From the NCBI RefSeq assembly GCF_026340095.1, contig NZ_JAPEPO010000001.1, positions 1,240,001-1,304,000 of the forward strand: a DNA stretch of 64,000 nucleotides, in the 5' to 3' direction. The DNA comes from Streptomyces sp. NBC_01446 (GTDB taxonomy: Bacteria > Actinomycetota > Actinomycetes > Streptomycetales > Streptomycetaceae). Positions 1-8,790 of the stretch are shown here, piece by piece. How positions within the stretch are numbered: the stretch's first letter is position 1; every line of letters starts with the position of its first letter. The translations under genes were made by a program, and so were the position numbers. Below the pieces are notes generated by a model. It saw only the letters and a list, made by a program, of their open reading frames with translations, was not told where the DNA came from and did not search any database.

Positions 1-669
1 GCCAAGCAATCGGGGATCGGCAAGCCCGGCCAGACCGAGGGCTACCGCAAGATCTTCGACGGCACACAGGGCTCGCTCGACAAGTGGGAGCAGGTCGGCG
101 GCGGCAGGTTCGGCCTGAACGCGGACGGCTCGATCACGTCGAGCACCACGGTCGAGGGCATGGGCATGCTGTGGTTCCCGCAGCGCAAGTACGGCGACTT
201 CTCGCTGAAGCTCCAGTGGCGGGACGACGCGCCGGGCACGGGCAACGCCAACGGCGGTGTCTTCGTGCGCTTCCCGTGGGTCCACGACCACCCGGAGGAG
301 TCGCGGCCGGAGTGGGTCGCCATCAAGTACGGGCACGAGGTGCAGGTGCTCGACAAGCCCGACGGCGACATGTACAAGACGGGTTCGATCTACGGCTTCG
401 ACCGGGTGGGCCTCGCGGGCGCGGGCGTCACGCAGAAGGGCACGTGGAACGACTACGAGATCCGTGTGGTCGGCCAGCACTTCTCGATCCTGCGCAACGG
501 CGTCCTGATCAACGAGTTCGACAACACGGGCGGGCAGGTCTTCGAGCCGCCGCGCGGGGACGACCCGGGCACGGACGGCCGGCGGTTCTCCTCCGGCTAT
601 GTCGGGCTCCAGGTCCACAGCACGACGGACGTCATCTCGTACCGGGACATCCGCGTCAAGGAGCTGTGA
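1..669 (+). CDS. DUF1080 (3-keto-disaccharide hydrolase-like) protein, 3' part
   Basis: The frame is open from the first base of the window and stops with TGA at 667-669, so only the last 222 codons are present. The segment from about codon 14 (GYRKIFDGT...LDKWEQVGGGRFGLNADGSI) to the end matches the concanavalin-like beta-sandwich of the DUF1080 family. Its hallmarks are FDG near the start, the GDFSLKLQWR strand, NGGVFVRFPW, and a final strand reading SSGYVGLQVHSTTDVISYRDIRVKEL. Some family members act as 3-keto-glycoside hydrolases; others are appended to larger glucose/sorbosone-dehydrogenase-like or ThuA-like proteins in Streptomyces, which would explain missing N-terminal domains. Substrate and full domain set cannot be known from this fragment. 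Confidence 0.8.
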   Translation, partial: AKQSGIGKPGQTEGYRKIFDGTQGSLDKWEQVGGGRFGLNADGSITSSTTVEGMGMLWFPQRKYGDFSLKLQWRDDAPGTGNANGGVFVRFPWVHDHPEESRPEWVAIKYGHEVQVLDKPDGDMYKTGSIYGFDRVGLAGAGVTQKGTWNDYEIRVVGQHFSILRNGVLINEFDNTGGQVFEPPRGDDPGTDGRRFSSGYVGLQVHSTTDVISYRDIRVKEL

Positions 670-708
670 CAGGCAGTATCGGTTAGTGAGTTGAACAGGT
701 GAGCCGGG

Positions 709-1734
709 TCAGTCCTCGTGTCTGGCCCGGCTCGGCTGTACCCGCTTGGGCTCGCCCGGCATCTTCGGGTACTCGGGCGGGTAGGGCATGTCGCCGAGGC
801 CTCGGTCCCGTTCGTCCTGGTCGGCGAGTTCGAGGAGCGCGTCGAGCCGGAAGGCGTGCTCGTCCATGTCCTCGTGGACGTCGCCGAGTTCGGCGTAGCG
901 GGCCGGCATGGAGCCGATGTCGAAGTCGGCCGGGCGCGCGTCGTCGACCTCGTCCCAGCGCAGCGGCGCGGAGACGGGGGCGTTCGGCCGTGGCCGTACC
1001 GAGTAGGCGGAGGCGATGGTGCGGTCGCGCGCGGTCTGGTTGAAGTCGACGAAGATGCGCTCGCCACGCTCCTCCTTCCACCAGGCCGTGGTGACCCGGT
1101 CCGGCATACGCCGCTCCAGCTCGCGGCCGCAGGCGATGGCCGCGCGGCGCACCTCGACGAACGTCCAGTGCGGGGCGATCGGCACGAAGACGTGCATGCC
1201 GCGGCCGCCGGACGTCTTGGGCCAGCCGCGCAGGCCGCCGAAGTCATGCAGGACGGAGCGCAGCTCGTGGGCGGCGCGGACGGCGTCGGTGTAGTCGGTG
1301 CCGGGCTGCGGGTCGAGGTCGATGCGCAGCTCGTCGGGGTGGTCGGGGTGCGCGCGGCGGACGGGCCAGGGGTGGAAGGTGAGGGTGCCGTACTGGGCCG
1401 CCCAGATGACGGCGGCGATCTCGGTGGGGCACATCTCGTCCGCGTGGCGCCCGCTGGGGAAGGTGATGGTGCCGGTGGGGATCCAGTCGGGCAGGTTCTT
1501 GGCGGCGCGCTTCTGGTAGAAGGACTCGCCGTCCAGGCCCTCGGGGTAGCGCTGGAGAGTGGTGGGGCGGTCGCGCAGGGCGCGCACGATGCCGTCGCCG
1601 ACGGAGAGGAAGTAGCGGGCGAGGTCGAGCTTGGTGTAGCCGGGCTCCGGGAACATGACCCGGTCCGGGCTGGACAGGCGTACCGTCCGCTCCCCAGCCT
1701 CCAGCTCCACCGCCGCGCCGTTCGACTTGCCCAT
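709..1734 (-). CDS. ligD: LigD-type polymerase/primase domain protein (NHEJ)
   Basis: A 341-residue stand-alone polymerase of the archaeo-eukaryotic primase superfamily that fills gaps during bacterial non-homologous end joining with Ku. The catalytic acidic pair lies in ELRIDLDPQPG (Asp139 and Asp141) and the third carboxylate in IFVDFNQTARDR (about Asp230). The FYQKRAAKNLPDWI segment near residue 72 is typical of LigD polymerase domains. The frame extends 12 codons further upstream (MRKSADAPSVTR), but the ATG at 1734 starting MGKSNGAAVELEAG is the usual Streptomyces start. No nuclease or ligase domain is attached. The ligase is the divergent neighbour starting 75 bp away, so the two share a promoter region. 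Confidence 0.9.
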   Translation of the reverse strand: MGKSNGAAVELEAGERTVRLSSPDRVMFPEPGYTKLDLARYFLSVGDGIVRALRDRPTTLQRYPEGLDGESFYQKRAAKNLPDWIPTGTITFPSGRHADEMCPTEIAAVIWAAQYGTLTFHPWPVRRAHPDHPDELRIDLDPQPGTDYTDAVRAAHELRSVLHDFGGLRGWPKTSGGRGMHVFVPIAPHWTFVEVRRAAIACGRELERRMPDRVTTAWWKEERGERIFVDFNQTARDRTIASAYSVRPRPNAPVSAPLRWDEVDDARPADFDIGSMPARYAELGDVHEDMDEHAFRLDALLELADQDERDRGLGDMPYPPEYPKMPGEPKRVQPSRARHED

Positions 1735-1808
1735 GCGGGTCACGCTAGGCGCATCGGCCGACTTGCGCATACCGGGCGGGCGGGGGCGTATCGCGTCAGA
1801 ATCGGCTC

Positions 1809-2876
1809 ATGGTCATGGATCTGCCGGTGATGCCGCCCGTGAAGCCGATGCTCGCCAAGTCCGTCGGGAAGATCCCGCCGGGGATGCAGTACGAGGCGAA
1901 GTGGGACGGCTTCCGCGCGATCGTGTTCCGGGACGGCGCCGGCCTGGAGATCGGCAGCCGCACGGGCAAGCCCCTGACCCGCTACTTCCCCGAGCTGGTC
2001 ACCGCGCTCCTCGACCGGGTGCCCGAGCGCTGCGTCCTCGACGGCGAGATCGTGATCGCCCGGGACGGCCGGCTCGACTTCGACGCGCTCACCGAACGCA
2101 TCCACCCGGCCGCGTCCCGGGTCAAGACGCTGGCGGAGCGGACCCCGGCGTCCTTCGTGGCGTTCGACGTCCTCGCGCTCGGCGACGAGTCGCTGATGGA
2201 CACGCCCCTGGTGGACCGCCGGGCCCGCCTGGCCGAGGCGCTGTCGGGCGCGACACCACCCGTCCACCTGGCCCCGTCGACGACCGACGCCGAGCTGGCG
2301 CAGACGTGGTTCGAGCAGTATGAGGGCGCCGGCCTCGACGGGGTGATCGCCAAGCCCTTCGACCTGCGCTACCGCGAGAACGAACGACTGATGTACAAGA
2401 TCAAGCACGAGCGGACCGCCGACTGCGTCGTGGCCGGCTACCGCTTCCACAAGAGCGGCCCGGTGGTCGGCTCCCTGCTGCTCGGCCTGTACGACGACGA
2501 GGGCGTGCTCCAGCACGTGGGCGTGTGCGCGGCGTTCACGATGAAACGGCGTACGGAGCTGATCGCGGAGCTGGAGCCGCTGCGGCTCGAGTCGGCGCAG
2601 GACCATCCGTGGGCCTCGTGGACCGAGGAGTCGGCGCACGAGAAGGCCCGGCTGCCCGGGGCGACGAGCCGCTGGACCGGCAAGAAGGACCTCTCGTGGG
2701 TACCGCTCGAACCGCGGCTCGTCGCCGAGGTGGCGTACGAGCACATGGAGAACGGCGCGCGCTTCCGCCACACGGCCCGCTTCCGGCGCTGGCGCCCGGA
2801 CCGGACGCCCGAGAGCTGCACGTACGCACAGCTGGACGAGCCGGTCCGGTACGACCTGGCGGATGTGCTGCGCTGA
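1809..2876 (+). CDS. ATP-dependent DNA ligase (LigC/LigD-like)
   Basis: A 355-residue ATP-dependent DNA ligase without extra domains. The adenylation lysine is Lys31 in motif I (YEAKWDGFRA). Other nucleotidyltransferase motifs are visible: DGEIV (motif III region), GLDGVIAKPFDLRYRENER (motif IV) and MYKIKHERTADCVVAGYRFHKSG (motif V), followed by an OB fold with VAEVAYEHMENGARFRHTARFRRWRPDR. It seals ends in the NHEJ pathway or other repair in the cytoplasm. ATG codons at 1809 and 1815 both fit the start. It diverges from the LigD polymerase gene, giving the split NHEJ arrangement common in Streptomyces. No Ku gene lies in the window. Confidence 0.92.
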   Translation: MVMDLPVMPPVKPMLAKSVGKIPPGMQYEAKWDGFRAIVFRDGAGLEIGSRTGKPLTRYFPELVTALLDRVPERCVLDGEIVIARDGRLDFDALTERIHPAASRVKTLAERTPASFVAFDVLALGDESLMDTPLVDRRARLAEALSGATPPVHLAPSTTDAELAQTWFEQYEGAGLDGVIAKPFDLRYRENERLMYKIKHERTADCVVAGYRFHKSGPVVGSLLLGLYDDEGVLQHVGVCAAFTMKRRTELIAELEPLRLESAQDHPWASWTEESAHEKARLPGATSRWTGKKDLSWVPLEPRLVAEVAYEHMENGARFRHTARFRRWRPDRTPESCTYAQLDEPVRYDLADVLR

Positions 2877-3026
2877 GGTCTGTGCTGGACGGCTGTGTCT
2901 GAGGGCAGTTTTGGGGGCACTCGGGTGCCCTGATCACGGACTACCTCACCGCCCAGCACTGAGCACTGTTTCGAACATGTTCGACCTGACCTGATCGATC
3001 CGCCCCTGGGCGGGTATCACCCACAC

Positions 3027-3989
3027 GTGCGAATACGACGGATGCGGGTGACGCGTGTACGGCGGGCCGCGATCGTCGCGGCGGTCCTGGCCGCCACGGC
3101 CGCCGGATGCACCGTGGGCGACGGGCACCCGCCGGACGGCCACTCCGCCCACCCCACCGTCGAGGAAGCCCGTGGCCCCGTCCTCGCGGTGAAGATCGAC
3201 AACGTGGGTCCGGCGCGCCCGCAGACCGGCATCGGCCGGGCGGACATCATCTACGCCGAGCAGGTGGAGAGCGGCCTGAGCCGGCTGATGGCCGTGTACG
3301 CGACCCGGCTGCCGCCCGTGGTCGGCCCCGTGCGGAGTGCCCGTGAGACCGATCTCGAACTGCTGCGGCAGTTCGACCGCCCCGCACTCGCCTTTTCCGG
3401 CGCCCAGTCGAAGCTCCTGCCGCTGATCGCCGAGGCCCCGCTCACCGCGCTCCCGCCCGGCAAGGCGCCGGCCGCGGCGTACTTCCGCGGCAGCGACAGG
3501 CCGGCGCCGCACAACCTCTACCTCCGCCCCGCCAAGCTGGGAGTGACGCCGAAGGCGGGCGCGCTGGCTGCGGCCGGGGTCACGTTCGGGGCGCCCCCGG
3601 CGGGCGGGCAGGCGAAGAACGCCCTCACGGTGCGCTTCCCCGCGGCCCGTTTCACTTTCAACTGGTCGGCACAGAGCGGCAGTTGGCAGGTGTCGATGGA
3701 CGGCACCCGGGCGCGCACCACGGACGGCGGGGCGCTGAACGCTTCGACCGTCGTGGTCCAGTACGTGGATGTCCGCGGTTCGCGGTTCCACGACCGGTCG
3801 GGGAGCACGTCGCCGTTCTCCGACACCGTGGGTGCGGGCAAGGCGACGGTGCTGCGGGACGGGCGGTCCTACGACGTGCGGTGGGAGCGGCGTTCGGCGG
3901 CCGACGGCACACGGTTCACGACGGCGGCCGACGGCAAGCGCATGACGTTCGCGCCCGGACAGGTGTGGGTCCTCTTCGCCGAGCGGTGA
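3027..3989 (+). CDS. DUF3048 (YerB-like) lipoprotein
   Basis: A 320-residue exported protein. It has an arginine-rich N terminus (RRMRVTRVRR), a hydrophobic stretch and a lipobox-like ATAAGC, so it is probably a lipoprotein anchored to the outer face of the membrane. The rest is a DUF3048 domain: VLAVKIDNVGPARPQTGIGRADIIYAEQVESGLSRLMAVY, VVGPVRSARETDLELLRQFDRPALAFSGAQ, and a C-terminal DUF3048_C part with YVDVRGSRFHDRSGSTSPFSDTVGAGKATVLRDG and the terminal GQVWVLF. The family's biochemical role is unknown. The GTG at 3027 is the longest start; ATG at 3042 also keeps the full signal peptide. It is a single gene between the ligase and the convergent pcaV. Confidence 0.85.
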   Translation: MRIRRMRVTRVRRAAIVAAVLAATAAGCTVGDGHPPDGHSAHPTVEEARGPVLAVKIDNVGPARPQTGIGRADIIYAEQVESGLSRLMAVYATRLPPVVGPVRSARETDLELLRQFDRPALAFSGAQSKLLPLIAEAPLTALPPGKAPAAAYFRGSDRPAPHNLYLRPAKLGVTPKAGALAAAGVTFGAPPAGGQAKNALTVRFPAARFTFNWSAQSGSWQVSMDGTRARTTDGGALNASTVVVQYVDVRGSRFHDRSGSTSPFSDTVGAGKATVLRDGRSYDVRWERRSAADGTRFTTAADGKRMTFAPGQVWVLFAER

Positions 3990-4017
3990 GAGACCCGGCT
4001 CGCCCGGGACGCCGTCG

Positions 4018-4479
4018 TCAGGCCTTCGCGAGCGGCTCCGTCGGGTTGCGGAGTCCCTCAGCGGCGTCCGAGACGCGCTGGATCAGGTCGAAGAAGACGG
4101 CCTGCTCGTCGGCCGACAGCGGGGCGAGGAAGATCTGGTTCATCCGGGCCGTGCGCACGGTCAGCTTGCGGTGGACGCGCGTCCCGTCGTCGGTGAGACG
4201 CAGCAGGGAGCGGCGGCCGTCCTGCGGGTCGCGCACCTTGTCGATCAGTCCGCGGCGGCTGAGGCGGCTGATGACCTCGGCGATGGTCGAGCGGTCGAGG
4301 CCGACGCGCTCGCCCACGGTGCGCTGGTCGAGGCCGGGCTCGGCGACGAGCGCGTTCAGGACGGCGAACTGCGGTGAGGTGATCTCCTCGGAGACCATCG
4401 TGTTCCACAGCAGGTAGTGCGCCTGCTGGAGGCGCCGGGCCAGGTGCCCCGGGTGGGTGGTCAGATCCACCGCGGCCAT
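4018..4479 (-). CDS. pcaV: MarR-family repressor of the pca operon, PcaV
   Basis: A 153-residue winged-helix MarR protein divergent from pcaI. In Streptomyces coelicolor the MarR protein PcaV represses pcaIJFHGBL and is released by protocatechuate; the gene order here is the same. The frame is open to 4554, but the ATG at 4479 has a good GGAGG eight bases upstream. This start also makes the arginine of HLARRLQQAH residue 15, the position reported as the key protocatechuate-binding arginine of PcaV, with His21 after it. The wing is visible in SRLSRRGLIDKVRDPQDGRRSLLRLTDDG. It should bind palindromes in the 281-bp divergent intergenic region. The assignment rests on context plus ligand-site match. 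Confidence 0.88.
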   Translation of the reverse strand: MAAVDLTTHPGHLARRLQQAHYLLWNTMVSEEITSPQFAVLNALVAEPGLDQRTVGERVGLDRSTIAEVISRLSRRGLIDKVRDPQDGRRSLLRLTDDGTRVHRKLTVRTARMNQIFLAPLSADEQAVFFDLIQRVSDAAEGLRNPTEPLAKA

Positions 4480-4761
4480 CGCGGTCCTCCGGTCTGAGTC
4501 GGCAGGGCTTCCCGGTCGCGCCGCCCCCGCGTCGTGCAGGGGCGTCTGATCCATGGCCCGCTTTTCGAGTGTGTACTGACCAATACTCGACCATGGGGTG
4601 GCCCGTGTCGAGTCGACTCCCCCACATCAACCGTCATTACCCTGGACTATTGACGGTCCGGGCATGCGGTGGCACCGTAAGCGCCAGTCACATAAATACT
4701 CAGTGCGCTGAGCAATTGGGTGGCGAGTGATCGGTTGACGTACGTGGAGAGGCTGGCTCGG
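4480..4761. promoter_or_regulatory. pcaV-pcaI divergent promoter region with palindromes
   Basis: This 282-bp intergenic region holds no gene. The best operator candidate is ATACTCAGTGCGCTGAGCAAT at 4696-4715 and its left flank: CTCAG and CTGAG at 4699-4712 form an inverted repeat around TGCG, as expected for a MarR dimer site. An AATACTC half-site recurs at 4582-4588 within a weaker inverted repeat (CGAGTGT...ATACTCG, 4566-4589). A perfect GAGTCGACTC palindrome lies at 4610-4619. TTGACG at 4650-4655 could be a -35 element for pcaI, but no convincing -10 follows. The assignment to PcaV is inference. Confidence 0.55.
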
Positions 4762-5544
4762 ATGGACAAGGTGGTGGCGACTGCCGCGGAAGCGGTCGCC
4801 GATGTGGGGGACGGGGCATCCCTCGCGGTCGGCGGGTTCGGTCTTGTCGGCGTCCCGAACGTGCTCATCGGCGCGCTCCACGAGCGCGGCACCACGGGCC
4901 TGAGCGTGGTCTCCAACAACTGCGGGGCGATGGACTCGGGCCTGGCCGTACTGCTCGCGGCCGGACGGATCGCCCGGGTCACCGGGTCGTACATCGGCGC
5001 CAACAAGGAGTTCGCCCGCCAGTACCTGTCCGGCGAGGTCGAGGTCGAGATGATTCCGCAGGGCACCCTCGCCGAGCGCCTGCGGGCCGGCGGCGCAGGC
5101 ATCCCCGCCTTCTACACGCCCGCCGGCGTCGGCACCCAGGTCGCCGAGGGCGGGCTCCCCTGGCGCTACGACGGTCAGGGCGGCGTGGCGCTGGCGTCCC
5201 CGCCCAAGGAGGTCCGCACCTTCGACGGCACGGACTACGTCCTCGAACACGGCATCCGTACCGACTACGCCCTCGTGCGCGCCGCCAAGGGCGACCGCCA
5301 CGGGAACCTCGTGTTCAACAAGTCCACCCGCAACTTCAACCCCCTCGCCGCGACGGCGGGACGCATCACCATCGCCGAGGTGGAGGAACTCGTCGAACCC
5401 GGCGACATCGACCCCGACGCCGTGCACCTGCCCGGCATCTTCGTCCAGCGCGTCGTCGCGCTGACGCCCGAGCAGGCGACCGACAAGCAGATCGAACGGC
5501 GCACCGTCTCCGCGCCTGTGGCACGAGGAACGGTGAGCAACTGA
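4762..5544 (+). CDS. pcaI: 3-oxoadipate CoA-transferase subunit A
   Basis: First gene of the beta-ketoadipate operon: transfers CoA from succinyl-CoA to beta-ketoadipate together with PcaJ. The 260-residue protein shows the class I CoA-transferase alpha-subunit pattern: [25 protein letters not shown], the conserved [73 protein letters not shown], and [25 protein letters not shown]. The frame continues 14 codons upstream to a GTG at 4720, but the ATG at 4762 ([12 protein letters not shown]) is the usual family start. Its TGA overlaps the ATG of pcaJ by one base, so the two subunits are translationally coupled. Confidence 0.93.
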   Translation: MDKVVATAAEAVADVGDGASLAVGGFGLVGVPNVLIGALHERGTTGLSVVSNNCGAMDSGLAVLLAAGRIARVTGSYIGANKEFARQYLSGEVEVEMIPQGTLAERLRAGGAGIPAFYTPAGVGTQVAEGGLPWRYDGQGGVALASPPKEVRTFDGTDYVLEHGIRTDYALVRAAKGDRHGNLVFNKSTRNFNPLAATAGRITIAEVEELVEPGDIDPDAVHLPGIFVQRVVALTPEQATDKQIERRTVSAPVARGTVSN

Positions 5545-6188
5545 TGGCCTGGACCCGCGAAGAGATGGCCGCGCGCGCCGCCCGCGAGCTGCGCGACGGC
5601 CAGTACGTCAATCTCGGCATCGGCCTGCCGACCCTCATCCCGAACCACCTGCCGCCCGGCGTCGAGGTGATCCTGGAATCCGAGAACGGCATCCTGGGTG
5701 TCGGCCCCTACCCGGCCGACGACGAGGTCGACGCCGACCTCATCAACGCCGGCAAGGAGACCGTCACCGTCCTGCCCGGCGCCTCCTACTTCGACTCGGC
5801 GCTCTCCTTCGGCATGATCCGCGGCGGCCACATCGACGTCGCCGTGCTGGGCGCGATGCAGGTCTCCGCCCGCGGCGACCTCGCCAACTGGGCCGTCCCC
5901 GGCAAGATGATCACCGGCATCGGCGGGGCCATGGACCTCGTCCACGGCGCGCGGACGGTCATCGTGGCCATGACCCACACCGCCAAGGACGGCACACCCA
6001 AGATCGTCGAGGACTGCACGCTGCCCCTGACCGGCAAGGCCTGCGTCAACCGCGTCATCACCGACCTCTGCGTCCTCGACGTCACCGCCGACGGGCTCGA
6101 ACTCGTCGAGCTGGCCCCCGGCGTCACCGCCGCCGACGTCACCGCGAGGACCGCGGCCAAGGTCCGCATCCCGGAGGAAGCCCGATGA
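5544..6188 (+). CDS. pcaJ: 3-oxoadipate CoA-transferase subunit B
   Basis: The beta subunit (214 residues) of the PcaIJ CoA-transferase. The catalytic glutamate is expected in the [13 protein letters not shown] segment (Glu47), the ENG motif that forms the glutamyl-CoA thioester in class I CoA-transferases. [21 protein letters not shown] precedes it, and [51 protein letters not shown] is highly characteristic. It starts inside the stop codon of pcaI (TGATG) and overlaps the pcaF start by four bases (ATGA). The product, beta-ketoadipyl-CoA, is passed to PcaF. Confidence 0.94.
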   Translation: MAWTREEMAARAARELRDGQYVNLGIGLPTLIPNHLPPGVEVILESENGILGVGPYPADDEVDADLINAGKETVTVLPGASYFDSALSFGMIRGGHIDVAVLGAMQVSARGDLANWAVPGKMITGIGGAMDLVHGARTVIVAMTHTAKDGTPKIVEDCTLPLTGKACVNRVITDLCVLDVTADGLELVELAPGVTAADVTARTAAKVRIPEEAR

Positions 6189-7426
6189 AGGACGTCTACG
6201 TCGTCGATGCCGTCCGCACCCCGTTCGGCAGGTACAACGGCTCCCTCGCCCCGGTACGCCCGGACGACCTCGGCGCGCATGTCATCCGTGAACTGCTCGC
6301 GCGGACACCGCAGTTGGACCCGGCACTGATCGGCGACGTGTACTTCGGCAACGCGAACGGCGCGGGCGAGGAGAACCGCAACGTCGGCCGCATGGCGGGG
6401 CTCCTCGCCGGGCTGCCCACCTCCGTGCCCGGTGTCACCGTGAACCGGCTGTGCGCCTCCGGCCTCGAAGCCGTCATCCAGGCCGCGCGGGCCATCGCGC
6501 TCGGCGACGTCTCCATCGCCCTGGCCGGCGGTGTCGAGTCGATGACCCGCGCCCCCTACGTGCTGCCCAAGAGCGACCGGCCGTTCCCCGCGGGCAACGC
6601 GGAGCTGTACTCGACGACCCTGGGCTGGCGCATGGTCAACCCGCGGATGGAACCGCAGTGGACCGTGCCGCTCGGCGAGTCGGCCGAGCTGATCGCCGAC
6701 AAGCACGCGATCACCCGTGAGCAGCAGGACGCGTACGCGCTCGCCTCCCACGTGAAGGCGTCCGCCGCGCAGAAGAACGGACTGTTCGACGCCGAGATCG
6801 TGCCGGTGGCCGTCCCGCAGCGCAAGGGCGACCCGCTCGTCGTCGCACGCGACGAGTGTGTGCGCGAGAGCGCGTCGCTGGAGACCATGGCCAAGCTCAA
6901 GCCGTCGTTCCGCACCGCGAGCGAAGCGAGATGGGGGTCCCTCCGGCCAGAGGCTGGGGGAGGGACGGTGACGGCGGGCAACGCGTCCCCGCTCAACGAC
7001 GGCGCCGCCGCGCTGCTGCTCGTCGACGAGGAGGGACTGAAGGCCACCGGCCGCGAGCCGCTCGCCCGGGTGACGGCCTCCGGGGTCGCCGCGATCGACC
7101 CGCACTACTTCGGGCTCGGCCCCGTCGAGGCGGTCGACCGCGCGCTCGCCAGGGCCGGCAAGGGCTTCGGCGACCTGACCACGCTCGAACTGAACGAGGC
7201 GTTCGCCGCTCAGGTCCTCGGCTGTGTCGCCGAGTGGCCCGAGTTCGACCCCGCGATCCTCAATCCGCGCGGCGGCGCCATCGCGATCGGCCACCCGCTC
7301 GGCGCTTCCGGCGCCCGGCTCGCCGGATCCGTCGCACACCAGCTCAAGGCCGCCGGTTCCGGGACCGGCGTCGCCACCCTCTGCATCGGCGTCGGACAGG
7401 GCCTCGCGCTCGTCCTCGAACGCTGA
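6185..7426 (+). CDS. pcaF: beta-ketoadipyl-CoA thiolase with an in-frame repeat insertion
   Basis: Cleaves beta-ketoadipyl-CoA to acetyl-CoA and succinyl-CoA, the last pathway step. The 413-residue thiolase has the acyl-accepting Cys90 in [12 protein letters not shown], the [10 protein letters not shown] loop, NEAFAAQ, the histidine of [10 protein letters not shown] and the second cysteine of CIGVGQG. Thiolases normally read KPSFR followed almost at once by GTVTAGNAS. Here about 15 extra residues ([15 protein letters not shown], bases about 6915-6966) sit between them, encoded by a G-rich palindromic repeat that keeps the frame. The insert lies in a surface loop before the TAGNAS strand, so function may survive. 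The enzyme is called a thiolase I type by context; acetoacetyl-CoA thiolase activity is the alternative. Confidence 0.92.
   Translation: MKDVYVVDAVRTPFGRYNGSLAPVRPDDLGAHVIRELLARTPQLDPALIGDVYFGNANGAGEENRNVGRMAGLLAGLPTSVPGVTVNRLCASGLEAVIQAARAIALGDVSIALAGGVESMTRAPYVLPKSDRPFPAGNAELYSTTLGWRMVNPRMEPQWTVPLGESAELIADKHAITREQQDAYALASHVKASAAQKNGLFDAEIVPVAVPQRKGDPLVVARDECVRESASLETMAKLKPSFRTASEARWGSLRPEAGGGTVTAGNASPLNDGAAALLLVDEEGLKATGREPLARVTASGVAAIDPHYFGLGPVEAVDRALARAGKGFGDLTTLELNEAFAAQVLGCVAEWPEFDPAILNPRGGAIAIGHPLGASGARLAGSVAHQLKAAGSGTGVATLCIGVGQGLALVLER
6937..6966. repeat. Palindromic repeat inserted within pcaF
   Basis: The arms GTCCCTCC (6937-6944) and GGAGGGAC (6959-6966) are perfect inverted repeats. 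Between them CCAG and CTGG pair again, separated from the outer arms by a G-G mismatch, giving a long hairpin. The upstream context (GCGAGCGAAGCGAGATGGGG) is the kind of sequence dispersed between Streptomyces genes. Its length here is compatible with the reading frame, so it adds residues to PcaF rather than disrupting it. That it is a dispersed repeat is established only by resemblance; I see no second full copy in this window. Confidence 0.7.
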
Positions 7427-7444
7427 AGGACTCAGGAACCCACC

Positions 7445-8215
7445 ATGGCACTCACCCAGTCGGACATCGACGTCGAGGTCGCGGACCTCCAGAGCGCGTA
7501 CGACAAGGCGCTCGCGGGCGGCGCGCCCGTCCAGCACCACCCGGCGCGTGACTACGCGCCGTACCGCAGCTCGCTGCTGCGCCACCCGCAGCAGCCGCTC
7601 GTCGCCGTGAACGGCGGCGACCCGGAGACCGTCGAGCTGTCCGGGCCCGTCTTCGGCGCCACGGACATCACCGACATCGACCAGGACCTGACGCGTCAGC
7701 ACGCGGGCGAGCCGCTCGGCGAGCGCATCACCGTCTCCGGACGGCTGCTCGACAGCGACGGCCGCCCGGTGCGCGGCCAGCTCGTGGAGATCTGGCAGGC
7801 CAACGCGTCCGGCCGGTACGCGCATCTGCGCGACCAGCACCCGGCACCGCTCGACCCCAACTTCACCGGCGTGGGGCGGACCCTGACGGATGATCAGGGG
7901 CGGTACTCCTTCACCACCGTCAAGCCGGGCGCGTACCCGTGGCGCAACCACACCAACGCGTGGCGCCCCGCGCACATCCACTTCTCCCTGTTCGGCGACG
8001 CGTTCACCCAGCGGCTCGTGACGCAGATGTACTTCCCGAACGACCCGCTGTTCCGCTACGACCCGATCCTGCGCTCGGTGACGGACGAGTCAGCCCGCAA
8101 CCGTCTGGTCGCGGCGTACAACCACGACCTGTCGCAGCCCGAGTTCTCTCTCGGCTACGAGTGGGACATCGTCCTCGACGGTCCCTCCGCCACCTGGATC
8201 GAGGAAGGCCGATGA
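7445..8215 (+). CDS. pcaH: protocatechuate 3,4-dioxygenase beta subunit
   Basis: The 256-residue catalytic subunit of the intradiol ring-cleaving enzyme that opens protocatechuate to 3-carboxy-cis,cis-muconate. The four non-heme Fe(III) ligands are all visible: Tyr125 (GRYAHLRD), Tyr164 (AYPWRNH), His177 and His179 (RPAHIHFS). Their spacings (39, 13 and 2 residues) equal those of Pseudomonas PcaH. The N-terminal part DYAPYRSSLLRHPQQPLV is typical of the beta subunit. It follows pcaF by 18 bp with an AGGA-type ribosome site and overlaps pcaG by four bases, so alpha and beta subunits are made together. Confidence 0.96.
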   Translation: MALTQSDIDVEVADLQSAYDKALAGGAPVQHHPARDYAPYRSSLLRHPQQPLVAVNGGDPETVELSGPVFGATDITDIDQDLTRQHAGEPLGERITVSGRLLDSDGRPVRGQLVEIWQANASGRYAHLRDQHPAPLDPNFTGVGRTLTDDQGRYSFTTVKPGAYPWRNHTNAWRPAHIHFSLFGDAFTQRLVTQMYFPNDPLFRYDPILRSVTDESARNRLVAAYNHDLSQPEFSLGYEWDIVLDGPSATWIEEGR

Positions 8216-8790
8216 CCTCCGTGCCCGAGAAGCTGCTCCCCACGCCGTCGCACACCGTCGGCCCGTTCTACGGCTACGCCCTGCCCTTCCCCGAGGGCGA
8301 GCAGGTCGCGCCGAAGGGGCATCCCGACACGATCGCCCTGCACGGCTACGTGTTCGACGGTCAGGGCGACCCGGTGCCGGACGCCATCCTCGAGTTCTGG
8401 CAGGCAGGACCCGACGGCTCGCTCGCCGGGGCGCCGGGCTCGCTGCGCCGCGACACCACGACCGGCGGATACCTCGGCCGCAACGGTACGGACTTCACCG
8501 GGTTCGGCCGGGTCGCCACGGACGCCGACGGGCACTACGCGCTCTTCACACTGCCGCCGGGCAACGCGGGACTGCCGTACATCAGCGTGTGCGTGTTCGC
8601 GCGCGGACTGCTGCACCACCTGTTCACCCGCGCCTACCTCGCCGACGGCGCGGACCCGCTGCTCGCCGCCCTGCCGGCAGAGCGGCGCGCGACGCTGCTC
8701 GCGCAGCCGCAGGAAGACGCGCACCGCACGTACCGTTTCGACATCCGCCTTCAAGGCGAAGGCGAAACGGTCTTCCTGGAGTTCCAGTGA
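8212..8790 (+). CDS. pcaG: protocatechuate 3,4-dioxygenase alpha subunit
   Basis: The 192-residue non-catalytic alpha subunit. LLPTPSHTVGPFYGYALPFPEG at the N terminus and DAILEFWQAGPDGS, FTGFGRVATDADGHYALFTLPPG and LPYISVCVFARGLLHHLFTRAYLAD are characteristic of PcaG. The iron-binding tyrosines and the HIH motif of the beta subunit are absent, as expected. The frame is open far upstream through pcaH, but the ATG at 8212 overlapping the pcaH stop (ATGA) is the natural start. The TGA at 8788-8790 overlaps the GTG start of pcaB. Confidence 0.95.
   Translation: MTSVPEKLLPTPSHTVGPFYGYALPFPEGEQVAPKGHPDTIALHGYVFDGQGDPVPDAILEFWQAGPDGSLAGAPGSLRRDTTTGGYLGRNGTDFTGFGRVATDADGHYALFTLPPGNAGLPYISVCVFARGLLHHLFTRAYLADGADPLLAALPAERRATLLAQPQEDAHRTYRFDIRLQGEGETVFLEFQ

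Noticed and set aside
5786..7981. 731-codon minus-strand frame across pcaJFH
   Set aside because: It is antisense to genes with intact catalytic motifs and has no family features of its own.
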